DNA of 64,000 bases from Mermis nigrescens (GCA_036768485.1 JAVLUZ010000704.1:275510-339509); one strand, 5' to 3'; counted from the first letter of the stretch, positions 47,501 to 54,212 are shown. Numbers and translations: made by a program. Notes: a model not told the origin generated them from the sequence alone.

Positions 47501-48732
47501 ACCAACCAATATTCAATTCTGGGGGTCTGTCGATTTTCGGGGTCCCCCTCATTGTCGAGGAGGGACCAGACAACTCATTGGCTGGGGGGTCTGGAGCCCC
47601 AGGATCCGGTGGGCCCTACCCCCCCAATCGATAGACCTCCAGAATTGAATTTCCGCTGCTAGTTTGGGGGCCAATTCGCTCCATCGGACCCCTCAGACTT
47701 CGCTTGCTGCCCAAGTACGGTCCAGACAATAGGTGGACAGCAGTCAAATTCTGTGGTCCAATGGGGCGACGTAATCAAAAATAGTGCTAAACACACCTGG
47801 GCGTGGATGGGGGTTTGGGGGTATGCACCCCCCCAGAAACCAAAATACCCCCCAGAAATCAAAATACCCCCCCCCCCAGAATTCAATTTTTGAAAATTTT
47901 TTTTCGTTTTTTTCGCAATTTTTTGATGCCAATTGATGAGAAACGTCGAAAAATGGTGTTTTTATCGCCATACCACCATTTTTAAGGCCATTTTTTGACC
48001 TTCAAAAATCTTGCACCCCCCCCAGAATTTTCTTGCTGCCCACGTATGGTGCTAAAACTTCATTTATGAAGCCTTACGATTTTAGGGAGGGGTCCGGAGG
48101 GGGACCGGACTCTTCAGACCCCCGCATTTGTGTTTCAGACCTTCCATCATACCTGGGCGTGGGGGTTGGGAGTATGCATCCCCCAGAAGAAACCAAATTA
48201 CCTCCCTCCCCAGAAACCGAAATACCCCCACCCCAGAATTCAATTTTTGAAAATGTTTCTTGTTTTTTTCGCAATTTTTTGATGCCAATGGATAGTGCTC
48301 GATGAGAAACTTTGAAAAATGGTGTTTTTCGCCATGACACCATTTTTAAGGCCATTTTTTGACCTTTGAAAAAATCTTGCACCCCTCCCCAGAGCTTTGG
48401 TGCCGCCCACCTATGCCTTCCATGCCTATGCATGATCCGCACGCCTAGACATTACATAATATTGTCAATTTTTGTGTATTTCTACCATTTTTTGTTTACA
48501 ACAACAGGTGGTCGCTTTCCTGCTCAGCGTCATATTGTGGTGGAGCGTGCGCAAGCGTTACACGCCGTTTTCGCCGCCGGTCACGATGTCCGAAATCGTG
48601 CATCGTTTGGGCGACATAGACAATTTGCACATTCGCCGTTCGACGGCCAGTTCGTTGCGCAGCTGGGTTTCGGACGACAGCTTGTACAGCAGGCCGCGTT
48701 CGCCGCGTCATCAGAAAACTATGTCCTGCTAA
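15984..48732 (+). CDS. Solute carrier organic anion transporter (SLCO/OATP family), 12 exons
   Basis: Joined exons 15984-16635, 26060-26318, 28543-28762, 34424-34646, 35090-35356, 35805-35969, 37864-38068, 40341-40506, 42970-43160, 44693-44757, 46169-46368 and 48508-48732 total 2838 nt, or 945 residues. OATPs carry organic anions, steroid conjugates, prostanoids and drugs across the plasma membrane with twelve membrane helices. Family marks: LTTIEKRF and SSYEVGSLL near the first helices; VSYFG...PRWIGLG; GAGGSPIFTLGTSYIDN; the W-I-G-x-W-W-x-G signature (YWIGLWWGG); a Kazal-type cysteine loop (CSC...PVCG...YVSPCHAGC); EEKAFALGLQ; and IPAPILYG. The roughly 220-residue Ser/Asn-rich N-terminus is not conserved. 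The N-terminal wording looks nearer SLCO4/5 than SLCO1, but this needs a tree. Introns are 0.4-9.4 kb and full of MITEs. Weak points: the exon 8 donor and the exon 10/11 junction. Confidence 0.92.
16920..17790. repeat. Satellite array with built-in hairpins (SLCO intron 1)
   Basis: Six to eight imperfect units of about 75 and 125 bp. Each begins with a GGCGCGAAGCGCC-type palindrome or a decayed form of it, then 'ggaaaattttgagatttcac', 'tgaaacgcaattttgcatta', and usually 'aagcatcaataacaagtaat'. Confidence 0.85.
18010..18332. repeat. 21-bp satellite array, left part
   Basis: Tandem units of about 21 bp: 'aaaatcggttgctggggtc' alternating with 'aaaatcggttggtgggctc' forms. Interrupted at 18333 by a hAT element and resumes at 19835. 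Confidence 0.85.
18333..19834. mobile_element. hAT-type element inserted in satellite
   Basis: Left end TAGGGATGCAACGGAT; right end ATCCGTTGCATCCCTA is its exact reverse complement. Subterminal GGATCCGGATCCGTTATT clusters occur at both ends. Perfect 8-bp duplications ttgctgcg (18325-18332, 19835-19842) come from the satellite. No transposase is readable. A family B MITE (18996-19417) is nested inside. Confidence 0.92.
18996..19417 (-). mobile_element. Family B MITE, copy 2, nested in the hAT
   Basis: CAGTGTTTTTTTTGTAC to AAAAAAACACTG between ggtggtac (18988-18995) and ggtggtat (19418-19425), 7 of 8. Two copies of the GGCGC hairpin inside (about 19108, 19200). Confidence 0.88.
19835..20120. 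repeat. 21-bp satellite array, middle part
   Basis: Continuation of the 18.0-kb satellite between two hAT insertions. Translated open frames here (GSKNRLL-like heptads) are artefacts of the 21-bp period. Confidence 0.85.
20823..21206 (+). mobile_element. Family B MITE, copy 3
   Basis: CAGTGTTTTTCTGTGC to AAAAAACGTG between gtcctaaa (20815-20822) and gccctaaa (21207-21214), 7 of 8. Nested in the 20121-22679 element. Confidence 0.85.
21845..22140. repeat. Dispersed repeat H, copy
   Basis: Stretch with 'aaaaatggccgaaaa', 'gctatttttaggtgctttt' and 'atttcaagccgttacatgta' wording also found near 26.7, 43.95, 46.5 and 61.2 kb. Borders not resolved. Confidence 0.5.
22680..23600. repeat. 21-bp satellite array, right part, with strand inversion
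   Basis: About 40 units of 'aaaatcggttgctggggtct' type. From about 23470 the units run in the opposite orientation ('ccagcaaccgatttttggag') to about 23600, so the last 260 bp form an inverted repeat. Confidence 0.85.
23753..24129. mobile_element. Short hAT-type element
   Basis: Left CATGGGTGTAA, right TTACGCCCTG (reverse CAGGGCGTAA), between perfect gatacatg duplications (23745-23752, 24130-24137). 377 bp, GGCGCTTCGCGCC hairpin at about 23873. No coding. Confidence 0.85.
24440..24674. repeat. Diverged ~23-bp tandem repeat
   Basis: About ten loose copies of 'gttgttc-gt-cta-aaactggtttt' wording; related in style to the 21-bp satellite but distinct. Confidence 0.55.
24675..25116 (-). mobile_element. 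Family B MITE, copy 4
   Basis: CACGGTTTTTTGTATTGGGC to about ACAAAAAACAG. The right end is altered and there is no matching duplication. Confidence 0.7.
25291..25736 (+). mobile_element. Family B MITE, copy 5
   Basis: CAGTGTTTTTTTTTGTAC to ATACAAAATAGCGTG between perfect gttctggg duplications (25283-25290, 25737-25744). Two GGCGC hairpins (about 25504, 25597). Confidence 0.92.
26060..26318 (+). CDS. SLCO exon 2: first membrane helix
   Basis: Acceptor TTTTGACAG ends at 26059. A Pro/Arg/Cys-rich juxtamembrane run leads into the first helix (KMFCFLACSLITVHGALATG) and the family phrase LTTIEKRF. Donor AATAG|GTGAAT at 26319 leaves two bases of a Ser codon, completed at 28543. Confidence 0.9.
26640..27030. 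repeat. Dispersed repeat H, copy (SLCO intron 2)
   Basis: Shares wording with 21.85-22.14 kb in reversed order, including 'aaatggccgaccatact'-like ends. Borders unresolved. Confidence 0.45.
27105..27225. repeat. GGGGGCGAGTTGTG tandem repeat
   Basis: Reverse orientation of the 14.3-kb minisatellite, about eight imperfect units, next to a family C copy. Confidence 0.75.
27372..27736 (+). mobile_element. Family C MITE, copy 4
   Basis: CATACATGCACATAGGGC to CTTGTGCACCTATG between ttgtctgg (27364-27371) and atgtctgg (27737-27744), 7 of 8. This is the copy that defines the family's 8-bp duplication. Confidence 0.85.
28484..28523. repeat. (ATT)n microsatellite
   Basis: About 13 ATT units, 20 bases before the acceptor of SLCO exon 3; part of its pyrimidine-rich context. 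Confidence 0.95.
28543..28762 (+). CDS. SLCO exon 3: helices 2-3
   Basis: Acceptor TCTATTTTTAG. VIAGFVISSYEVGSLLSVVF then VSYFG and PRWIGLGG, the most conserved early part of OATPs. Ends PVVCSK with donor AAA|GTAATT, phase 0. Confidence 0.93.
28900..29345. repeat. Dispersed repeat fragments (SLCO intron 3)
   Basis: 28905-29090 shares the 'agcaagaaaattctggggg' and 'tctacagtaatctgcggg' wording with 57.5 kb; 29090-29345 is a 'gatgcacagcatatgg...' repeat also near 34.03 and 39.1 kb. Confidence 0.45.
29346..30540. other. Intron, family B fragment only
   Basis: AT-rich. 30045-30150 is a short family B remnant (ttttttgtacgagcc, tttgtacaagtacatag). Nothing else recognised. Confidence 0.4.
30660..31760. 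repeat. Long-period tandem array (SLCO intron 3)
   Basis: First part, about 30.66-31.17 kb: three diverged units with 'ccaacttctccggttatgag' wording. Second part, 31.18-31.76 kb: four units of roughly 125 bp containing 'cccagtagttgtgtaaagtt', 'agcgttgcggaagctt' and 'ttccatgtaacgtcaggatt'. Confidence 0.7.
31880..32807. repeat. Long foldback (inverted repeat) in SLCO intron 3
   Basis: Left arm 31880-32298 (without the MITE it contains) and right arm about 32600-32807 are inverted copies of roughly 205 bp with about 85-90% identity: 'gaatctactaaaaataagac' in the left arm pairs with 'gtcttatttttagtagattc' in the right. The spacer is about 300 bp with no coding frame. The left arm is split by family A copy 6. 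Confidence 0.85.
31977..32185 (-). mobile_element. Family A MITE, copy 6, inside the foldback arm
   Basis: CATACTTGGGTGTG to CGCCCACTTATG between perfect gaggggac duplications (31969-31976, 32186-32193). The empty site is visible in the right arm, as the reverse complement. Confidence 0.93.
33013..33085 (-). tRNA. tRNA-Arg (anticodon ACG)
   Basis: Read on the minus strand, a 73-nt cloverleaf: acceptor GGTTGCG pairs with CGCGATC (two wobble pairs), D arm with the AATGGATAA loop, anticodon stem CCCGC/GCGGG around loop CTACGGA giving ACG (read as inosine at position 34; Arg CGN), T arm CCAGG-TTCGATC-CCTGG, discriminator G. No intron. B box GGTTCGATCC and a T7 run on the minus strand just after it (33004-33010) suit RNA polymerase III. 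It lies antisense in SLCO intron 3. Confidence 0.95.
33174..33803. mobile_element. Element bounded by an 18-bp perfect inverted repeat
   Basis: TTCAGAATATGGTCCAAA at 33174-33191 is exactly reverse complementary to 33786-33803. Between them, about 33465-33540, are four tandem 20-21-base units with GTCGACxTAAGC. No frame is coding. Possible small DNA transposon; no clear target duplication. Confidence 0.55.
34424..34646 (+). CDS. SLCO exon 4
   Basis: Acceptor TATTATTCAG. A hydrophilic loop is followed by a helix and GAGGSPIFTLGTSYIDNH, an OATP hallmark. Donor CTGG|GTAAGG, phase 1. Confidence 0.93.
35090..35356 (+). CDS. SLCO exon 5: OATP signature
   Basis: Acceptor CTTTTTAAG. MYVMMAVGPICGFLLGALML, then SPYWIGLWWGG, which fits the W-[IV]-G-x-W-W-x-G family signature, then FLFPRRL. 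Donor AGAA|GTGAGC, phase 1. Confidence 0.93.
35438..35635. repeat. (AAT)n microsatellite (SLCO intron 5)
   Basis: About 200 bp of imperfect AAT/AATA repeats. Tyrosine-rich frames on the other strand are artefacts. Confidence 0.95.
35805..35969 (+). CDS. SLCO exon 6
   Basis: Acceptor AATTAAG at 35804, chosen over a CAACAG at 35841 because it keeps phase and adds IPASVSRLLSNSVYMV, matching the family pattern before helix 7. Continues VSGFTTFLPKYIETQF. Donor CACTG|GTTGGT, phase 1. Confidence 0.85.
36015..36303 (-). mobile_element. Family A MITE, copy 7, beside the exon 6 donor
   Basis: CACACCTGGGCGTGG to GCTGCCCACGTATG between perfect gcctggac duplications (36007-36014, 36304-36311). It starts only 46 bases after the exon. 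Confidence 0.93.
36304..37160. other. Intron, no feature recognised beyond a repeat fragment
   Basis: 36310-36480 has the 'aaaaatcgatagacccc' dispersed-repeat wording. The rest is AT-rich intron. Confidence 0.4.
37166..37611 (-). mobile_element. Family B MITE, copy 7
   Basis: CACGGTTTTTTTGTATTC to CAAAAAACACTG between attgtgca (37158-37165) and tttgcgca (37612-37619), 6 of 8. Two GGCGC hairpins, one decayed. Confidence 0.8.
37864..38068 (+). CDS. SLCO exon 7
   Basis: Acceptor AATTTCAAG. LVAIPGACVGIFFGGWVIKY is typical of OATP helix 8; then a hydrophobic helix ending in FAFGCDN. Donor TTGA|GTAAGT, phase 2. Confidence 0.93.
38532..38789 (+). mobile_element. Family A MITE, copy 8
   Basis: CATAGGTGGGCGGC to CCCAGGTGCG between perfect gtggctac duplications (38524-38531, 38790-38797). 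It sits inside an older family D-like stretch that continues to about 39090. Confidence 0.9.
38790..39300. repeat. Family D remnant and further dispersed repeat
   Basis: 38798-39090 follows family D from 'gcgtcaaaaacatcg' to 'cacgatcatgtatata'. 39100-39300 is the repeat type also seen at 29.1 and 34.03 kb. Confidence 0.55.
39704..40104 (+). mobile_element. Family C MITE, copy 5
   Basis: CATACATGCATATAGGGG to CTTGTGCACCTATG, GGCGCTTCGCGCTG hairpin at about 39846. No matching duplication. Confidence 0.75.
40341..40506 (+). CDS. SLCO exon 8: Kazal-type loop, first part
   Basis: Acceptor CATTTTTTAG; phase 2 completes an Asp codon. Large extracellular loop: CNFDCSCRN, YSPVCGANN, YVSPCHAGCTS, the cysteine spacing of OATP Kazal domains. 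The donor is inferred: ATA|GTCGGT keeps phase 0 with exon 9, while a better-looking G|GTGACG four bases on would break the frame. A skipped microexon cannot be excluded. Confidence 0.8.
40616..41063 (-). mobile_element. Family B MITE, copy 8, near exon 8
   Basis: CAATGTTTTTTTGTATG to AAAAAAACACTG between attctgcg (40608-40615) and attctgca (41064-41071), 7 of 8. Confidence 0.88.
41214..41624 (+). mobile_element. Family D MITE, copy 3
   Basis: CATACATGCACAGCATGG to GATCATGTATG between perfect gtcgtctc duplications (41206-41213, 41625-41632). GGCGCGAAGCGCC at about 41422. Confidence 0.93.
42172..42611 (+). mobile_element. Family B MITE, copy 9
   Basis: CAGTGTTTTTTTGTAC to CTAAAAACCGTG between perfect tacatagg duplications (42164-42171, 42612-42619). 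Two GGCGC hairpins. Confidence 0.93.
42970..43160 (+). CDS. SLCO exon 9: end of Kazal loop, helix
   Basis: Acceptor TTTTGACAG. NFTGCACLLPYF closes the cysteine-rich loop, GVCLSDC follows, then MLAPFLVLLFLISLAASN. Donor CTCAG|GTATAC, phase 2. Confidence 0.93.
43310..43745 (+). mobile_element. Family D MITE, copy 4 (diverged)
   Basis: 'tgggaattctggg' left part, 'gatgctctatctttctagagc' palindrome, GGCGTGAAGCGCC hairpin at about 43548, G-rich right part. Ends not fixed. Confidence 0.6.
43746..44185. repeat. Dispersed repeat fragments
   Basis: 43790-43880 has the 'gtctatcgatttttggcgg' wording; 43900-44050 is type H. No coding. Confidence 0.45.
44190..44565 (+). mobile_element. Family D MITE, copy 5 (diverged)
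   Basis: Internal order as in D3 with GGCGCGAAGCGCC at about 44367 and an 'aatcaagtatgg' end. Left end lost. Confidence 0.6.
44693..44757 (+). CDS. SLCO exon 10
   Basis: Acceptor TATTCTCTTCAG. Short 65-nt exon: SVSEEEKAFALGLQLVLLRL, the conserved start of a late helix. Donor TTCG|GTAAGT, phase 1. Confidence 0.92.
45000..45174 (+). mobile_element. Family F MITE, copy 2
   Basis: CAGGCACGTATC to GCTACGTTCCTG between actgtaca (44992-44999) and actgcaca (45175-45182), 7 of 8. Confidence 0.85.
45656..46038 (+). mobile_element. Family D MITE, copy 6
   Basis: Left end decayed (CAGACCTTCGTAGTA), right end GATCATGTACA, perfect gtaacggc duplications (45648-45655, 46039-46046). GGCGCGAAGCGCC at about 45868. 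Confidence 0.88.
46169..46368 (+). CDS. SLCO exon 11, with 15 extra codons at its start
   Basis: The acceptor TATTTCAG gives KTNFCAISRFCTIF before GYIPAPILYGAVID. OATPs normally run directly from 'RL-x-G' to 'IPxPI', so these residues are extra. 45 bases further on is ACTATTTTCG|GTTACATC, where AG would restore the family pattern exactly. A Cys-containing loop and a helix follow. Donor TTATG|GTAAGT, phase 0. Confidence 0.85.
46400..46960. repeat. Repeat H and degenerate family B (SLCO intron 11)
   Basis: 46400-46590 is type H. 46600-46960 is a rearranged family B copy lacking its ends, with GGCGCTTCGCGCC at about 46760. Confidence 0.55.
46970..47205 (+). mobile_element. Family C-like MITE, copy 6 (shortened)
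   Basis: 'gtatgtatgcacatagg' left end to 'ctgaccttgtgcatataatg'. Much shorter inside than other C copies. Confidence 0.5.
47792..48048 (-). mobile_element. Family A MITE, copy 9
   Basis: CACACCTGGGCGTGG to CTGCCCACGTATG between perfect gtgctaaa duplications (47784-47791, 48049-48056). Confidence 0.94.
48148..48415 (-). mobile_element. Family A MITE, copy 10
   Basis: CATACCTGGGCGTGG to CCGCCCACCTATG between perfect ccttccat duplications (48140-48147, 48416-48423). Ends 92 bases before the last SLCO exon. Confidence 0.94.
48508..48732 (+). CDS. SLCO exon 12: last helix and C-terminal tail
   Basis: Acceptor ACAACAACAG. VVAFLLSVILWW is the end of the last helix; a cytoplasmic tail rich in Arg and Ser follows, ending TMSC and TAA at 48730-48732. 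No clear AATAAA within the next kilobase. Confidence 0.92.
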   Translation: MVAFLLSVILWWSVRKRYTPFSPPVTMSEIVHRLGDIDNLHIRRSTASSLRSWVSDDSLYSRPRSPRHQKTMSC

Positions 48733-49135
48733 TTGGCCTTTTGCGTCTTACTGTAGCGAGCGCGTGCGCCAATTTTTTTTAAATTATCTCGACGACCGCA
48801 TTTCGAGGTCTAAATTTTTGGGAATTCGTCGTTTTTGAGTCACTAAAGAATAATGTCTTGCAAATCGGGGCTTCGCGTCTTACTGTAGCTCGAGCGAGTG
48901 AGAATTTTCATTTATTTCGACGACTAATAATTTAGAGGTCTGAATTTTTTGGGGATACCTGTCCAGTTAATTTAGAAAAATAATGAAAATGGCCGCCGTT
49001 CGGTCAGTCGGCTGCATGGCTGAATTTCGAATGGCAGCTTCTGTTGTAGGTCTTCTCAACAGAAAATATTTTGCTCATCGGGATTTCGAGTCTCACTCTG
49101 ACGCGAGCGCGATATTTTTCATTTATTTCGTCTCA
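48718..49135. repeat. Three degenerate repeats spanning the SLCO stop codon and 3' UTR
   Basis: 'ATGTCCTGCTAATTGG...GTCTTACTGTAGC' (about 48721-48757) recurs as 'ATGTCTTGCAAATCGG...GTCTTACTGTAGC' (48854-48889) and more loosely near 49070-49110. The last four codons of the gene are part of the first unit. Confidence 0.65.
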
Positions 49136-49148
49136 AGTCAGTTGCGTA

Positions 49149-49381
49149 CATAGGTGGGCGGCACCGAAGTATCTGGGGTGTAGGGGGGGTGCGAGAAAGG
49201 TCAAAAATGCCCTAAAAATGGTGGTATGGCGAAAAAACACCATTTTCAACGTTTCTCATCGGGCACTATCCATTGGCATCAAAAAATTGCGGAAAAAACA
49301 AAAAAAATTCAAAAATTGAACTGGGGGGTATTTTGGTTCCTGGGGGGTTGCATACCCCCAACACCCCCACGCTTAGGTATG
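49149..49381 (+). mobile_element. Family A MITE, copy 11
   Basis: CATAGGTGGGCGGC to CGCTTAGGTATG between gttgcgta (49141-49148) and gtcgcgta (49382-49389), 7 of 8. Confidence 0.9.
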
Positions 49382-49389
49382 GTCGCGTA

Positions 49390-50285
49390 TATGCACGATT
49401 AAGTACACATGCAATTATGTAAGTATGTACTAATTTCGAATCCTACATTTTTCGAGTACCTACCTGTCCGCTTAGCTATTAACGGAAAGTCAAATTTTTC
49501 CAGAAAACAAGGTTTTCAATTGAAAAGGTCTAAAACTAAAAAATACAAAAAGGCATATAATTTCGTAGGACGTTTTTACGTTTCGCCGACTCACTGTCAC
49601 TGATATGCTCGTTTCAGAAGAGTAATTTGTAACTAATTAAATAAGAGCTCTTAAATTTTTTTCAACTGAAAAGATCTAAAGAACGGGGTGCCCTTTTCTG
49701 GGTTAAACATGCAATATTTATTTATTTGATTGAAATAGAAAAATACGCTTTTACATGTACCGATGATGAATTATTTCGAGAAGTTATACCTTCTAGACCC
49801 GCAGAAGGGCAAAAGCAATATTTATGGGAAAATTAGGTAAAATGAAGGCCCTGGACAAAAGTCGAGAGTTTGTTGCGCAAGAAAGAGAGCTTGAAACCGA
49901 CGAGAAACTTTCACGATAGTGTCCGTCCAGGCGAGTTTACACTAATTTCTGATGGTATTCTACTCATAGTTCGAAAAAGTTTTTTAAATGCTATGAATAG
50001 CTTGAAATTACTTGAATCTTCAGTTTCTGATAATTTCTACGTACTTTCTACAAAAATTTCTACAAAATTTTCCTTGCAGCAACTTCGATTTCGCCAAGTT
50101 GCCCGACAGTACCCTGTGTTTTTTTTAAGATCTGAGGGAGGGGTAATAATACCCCCTCTGACCCCTCCCTGCACCCTTTTTTGTCGTGTATACTCATACA
50201 ATATCTCCTCGCTGTGCTTCATAGATTTTTCGAAATATTATATTCAAGACTCATGAAATTTTCCCTCGCATTTGCAAATCTATCA
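49390..50285. other. Intergenic, nothing recognised
   Basis: A frame at 49870-50256 is open but shows no domain and merges into G/C-rich repeat wording at about 50120-50180. Not called as a gene. Confidence 0.4.
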
Positions 50286-50293
50286 GGTACGCC

Positions 50294-50533
50294 CATAGGT
50301 GGGCGTCACCAAAGTTCTGGGGGTGCAAGCATTTTTCAAAGGTAAAACAATGGCCTTAAAAAGGGTGGTATGGCGAAAAAACACCATTTTCCAACGTTTC
50401 TAATCGAACACTATCCATTGGCATCAAAAAAATTGCGAAAAAAGCACACAAAAAACAAAAATTGAAATCTGTGGGGGAAGGTATTTTGATTCCTAGGGGG
50501 TGCATACACCCCAACCCCCCACGCCCAGGTATG
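50294..50533 (+). mobile_element. Family A MITE, copy 12
   Basis: CATAGGTGGGCGTC to CGCCCAGGTATG between ggtacgcc (50286-50293) and ggtatgcc (50534-50541), 7 of 8. Confidence 0.9.
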
Positions 50534-50541
50534 GGTATGCC

Positions 50542-51740
50542 CTTAAATCTCTTTTCTTATCTCCATATCCACCGTGTTACCTACCTTTATTGAGCTGAAG
50601 TGAAATCTGATTGTACTGCTAGTTAATACGTGCCAAATGTGCTGCAGCTTGCGTATTTTTCTTTCATTTAATTAATTTTTAGGATATTCATTGCTGCGTT
50701 TCGGTCATAATAAATATGTGCACCTGTACAGCATGATGTATTTTTGATATTTATCGGGCTTTATACTCGTATTAGGAACCGCGGATTTCGACTCGAGTGC
50801 ATAAAAATTTATGGCGCTATTAATTGCATATTTAAGGATGATATGTTTTACGTTCTGCCGAACTCCGTGAATTGTGATGTCCCAAGTAAGTATTTTTGCA
50901 AGTCGAAACTTTTATGTAAATACATTTGTTCTTGCTACGGTTTTTGTAAAACTGCTTTTTCTTATTAAATACAATATAATTAGTTGGCAATGAAGAACAA
51001 AAATTTATAATATACCTAACGTATTCTTAGGGGGTTTAACTCCTCAGAATGGCTACTTGACCCCTAAAATCATAGAAGTTGACTCGTCTAAATCGTTTTT
51101 AACTTTGTTTTGGCTAATGAGTACCAAATTTCGGGCGCTTCGTGCCATTTACCCACTTTAACTATTTTGTTCAATTTATACTCGTACATACATACATAGG
51201 TACCATCTGATTCTTTTCGATTTTATGTTCTAAAATGAACGACAGCGTCCAAAACGTAAAATGTTATTGACATACACCGATAGTTTTTAACCAAAGAGGC
51301 ATGAAGAATTTTTCGGCGCTGACTCTCCCAGAATTCCCTTGCTGGACTGTTTGGAACATACCGTACAAGGGCAGTGCGGTGACCGAATCCTGGACGTCAC
51401 AAAATATAAAAGTTCAAACATACATTTTTATGATGTCTTTTATTAGGTATGCAATCCTTTTAAAAATGCAAACTTTAGTAGTGCATAGGTAACTAAAAAT
51501 TCAACATATTTTCAAACACGGATGTGCCTTCCAATTCAAAGCACGTCTTGTTTGAAATGAACAGATACGCATTGACAGTGTATTGCAAAATAGTTTTTCA
51601 GCCTATGTGTTGTGTATATAGTGCATAAATTCGCAGGGCAAACCATTGTTGCTTATTACTGTACATATACCACCCGAATCCTTCATCGCTCGGCACGCCG
51701 TATCTATGAAAATGTTTGCTACCGACTCAGTCGAGCAGCT
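50542..51740. other. Intergenic, nothing recognised
   Basis: AT-rich; a lone hairpin-like 'gggcgcttcgtgcc' at about 51133 marks a repeat fragment. No gene. Confidence 0.4.
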
Positions 51741-51986
51741 CAGAGCCGGTGCTTAGGGGTTTAGCGGCCCTGAGCGAAACTTAGTTTAGCGGCCCCCATA
51801 ATTTTTAAAACTGGTATTATATGCATCATAATTATCATTTATGTATCTCCTTTACATACCTATATGATCGCAGTTAGCATCCTACTGTAAATTTACTAAC
51901 AAAATATTGTGCTACATTATTTTAAGTAGGTATCGTACGTTTTTTCTCAAATAATTTACCCATTTCGTGAATGATGACGTGCTTTA

Positions 51987-52247
51987 TTACAAAATAACTT
52001 TCCTAGCTTTCTGAGCAACAAAGTGGTCAATCAATTGCGAATAAGCTAACAAAGATGATAAATCATTTTCAATAGAAATAATCGCTAGTGCACATAGACG
52101 AGAATCAGTCATAGTTGACCGCAAATATGTCTTTATTATTTCCAGTTTCGAGAAGGAGCGTTCTGCTGAGGCCACACGGTAATATGTAGGTATTGTCAGT
52201 AAAATTCTGAATTTAGCAGATTGACATTCTAGAAATGAAGTTTCCAA
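51987..52247 (-). pseudogene. hAT transposase C-terminal (dimerisation) fragment
   Basis: Eighty-odd residues matching the hAT C-terminal pattern of the ZMYM/TTF-zinc-finger type group: a 'LLTIP' stretch, SAERSFSKLEIIKTYLRSTM, a DSRLCALAIISIE run, ending AQKARKVIL. This part holds helices for dimerisation; the catalytic N-terminal portion is missing and a stop lies just upstream in frame. Not functional alone. Confidence 0.85.
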
Positions 52248-52973
52248 ATTTTTTAATTAAATAAATATATCAAATAATTTTAGATCTTTTTTCATGGTGT
52301 TCAACAGAAATAAGCAGCATCTATTACAAAACAAAAACATCTAGAAGTATATTGATGTAACGAAAAAATTAAAAACGTCTGAAATATCGCAAATCTGAAC
52401 TCTTATATCAGTTTTGCAAGGATAAACGCAAAGACAAACAGGGAGAATAAGACGGTTTATGGAAAACGAATGATATTTCGCAGTGCACACTTGTTATTAG
52501 TATTAGTATTAAAGAGAATAAACGAATTAAAGTCAGATTAAGCACAAACAAAAAGGAATTTTATTTCATGGCTTGCTATTGCAACTTTTTAATAAGAATA
52601 ATGAATTTCAAAATAATAAAATATGATTTTAATTTATTAAAGGCAATTATAAGATAGGATTTTTGTTTGCATTCCGTAAAGCTTCTACATCAGGGTGATT
52701 GAAAACGTTTAATGTTTATACGAATCTTACTTATTCTTATTAAACAAAAGTAAAATCAATAAAACAAAATGAAAATTGTTCATTAAATCTAAGATTTTCG
52801 GAATATGTAAAGCTTCACAGAAAATCAGGTGCATAGAGAGAAATACTGTAATATCAGAGGAGCTTTATTGATAGAAACATATTAAAACGACATTCATGTA
52901 GTAAAACCACAATCCTTCCTACATCCATATGAGCAACTATGTACATTGCAGCAAACCGCGCACGACTGAGACA

Positions 52974-53234
52974 CACACCTGGGCGTGGGGGGTTTGGGGG
53001 GTATGCAACCCCCCAGAAACCAAAATACCCCCCCAGAAATCAAAATACCCCCCCAGAATTCAATTTTTGAAAATTTTTTTCGTTTTTTTCGCAATTTTTT
53101 GATGCCAATGGATAGTGCTTGATGAGAAACGTCGAAAAATGGTGTTTTTATCGCCATACCACCATTTTTAAGGCCATTTTTCGACCTTCAAAAAAATCTT
53201 GCACCCCCCAGAATTTTCTTGCTGCCCACGTATG
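52974..53234 (-). mobile_element. Family A MITE, copy 13
   Basis: CACACCTGGGCGTGG to CTGCCCACGTATG between perfect ctgagaca duplications (52966-52973, 53235-53242). Confidence 0.94.
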
Positions 53235-53726
53235 CTGAGACAGCTACAGCTATACATACATGTATGACTGTCACTTATAAAATGCATGCACCGATGGATT
53301 TTCGTCTGTTTCTGGACACGATTGCTAATTTAAATTCAACTTTTGTTCAGGCACGCCTGGTTCTCAAAACGCTATTTCTCCATGTACCTACGCTACATGC
53401 ATGAGTATCGGTGACATACACGCTATATGTATCTTTAGGTATACATACAACGTGTTTTACGTACATTTACATACTGATACCTATTACACTAAACGGAACG
53501 TAAATCTTGGGATCAAGTAAGTTTAGTCAGCATTCGCTTAAAAATGCAAGTAAAGATTTTAAACTGCTGTTTGCATTATAACGGCGCAAAATCGATTCTT
53601 TTGAACTTATGTATTAAATTATTGTATGAGGGCCGCCAAAAAATGAATTCTATATGTACGGTATGCACCACAAGTTTTTTAGCGGCCCTTTGCGGCCGCA
53701 CAGTTCGCCCCCTAAACACGGCTATG

Positions 53727-54212
53727 AGCGATACATATGCATACTGTAATAAGGATATTAGTTTTTCGAGCGGGTCCATGTACAAGATTTAAAAACAGAC
53801 TATAGGCAATATGCATGACCATAAAACCTTTTTTCACCCCTGCCCCGGAATTCGCTATTTTCTTAAAAAAATTCGTTGTTCGAAGCGTTTTTAGCCATCT
53901 GCTAATTCAAAAAGAGTAAAACTTCTAGCGGCTCGCATCATTTTCATACTCATTTTTTCAATTTATTCGAATTTTCGATCTCTTACTTACGTTTTATGTA
54001 TGTAGAAGGACGGAAAAGCAAAAAATAATGCTTTTGACGCGTATCGATCATTTTTGAGTCGAAAATAGGAACATAATTGTACATCTGACAACTAAGTACG
54101 TAAAAGTAGGTACATTAAAGGACAGACGAGCTCGTCTATGAAAAGACGGCGCTGCAAAAGCCTCAAAACCCGTATTTATGCGCAACGCGTCCGCTTCTAA
54201 TAGCGAAATAAC
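53727..54212. other. Leader region of the zinc-knuckle/NADAR unit, with repeat remnant
   Basis: 53830-54060 resembles an old reversed family D copy. 54061-54212 has no recognisable promoter. TAA directly precedes the ATG in frame. Confidence 0.35.

Larger units (their letters stand above)
51741..53726 (-). mobile_element. hAT-like element with transposase remnant
   Basis: Left CAGAGCCGGTGCTTAGGGG; right, reversed, CATAGCCGTGTTTAGGGGG. Subterminal 'agcggccc' motifs at both ends. Flanking 8-mers do not match. It holds a transposase C-terminal fragment (51987-52247) and a younger family A copy (52974-53234). Confidence 0.6.

Noticed and set aside
49870..50256. 128-residue frame as a gene
   Set aside because: No domain, no splice context, and its end runs into repeat sequence.
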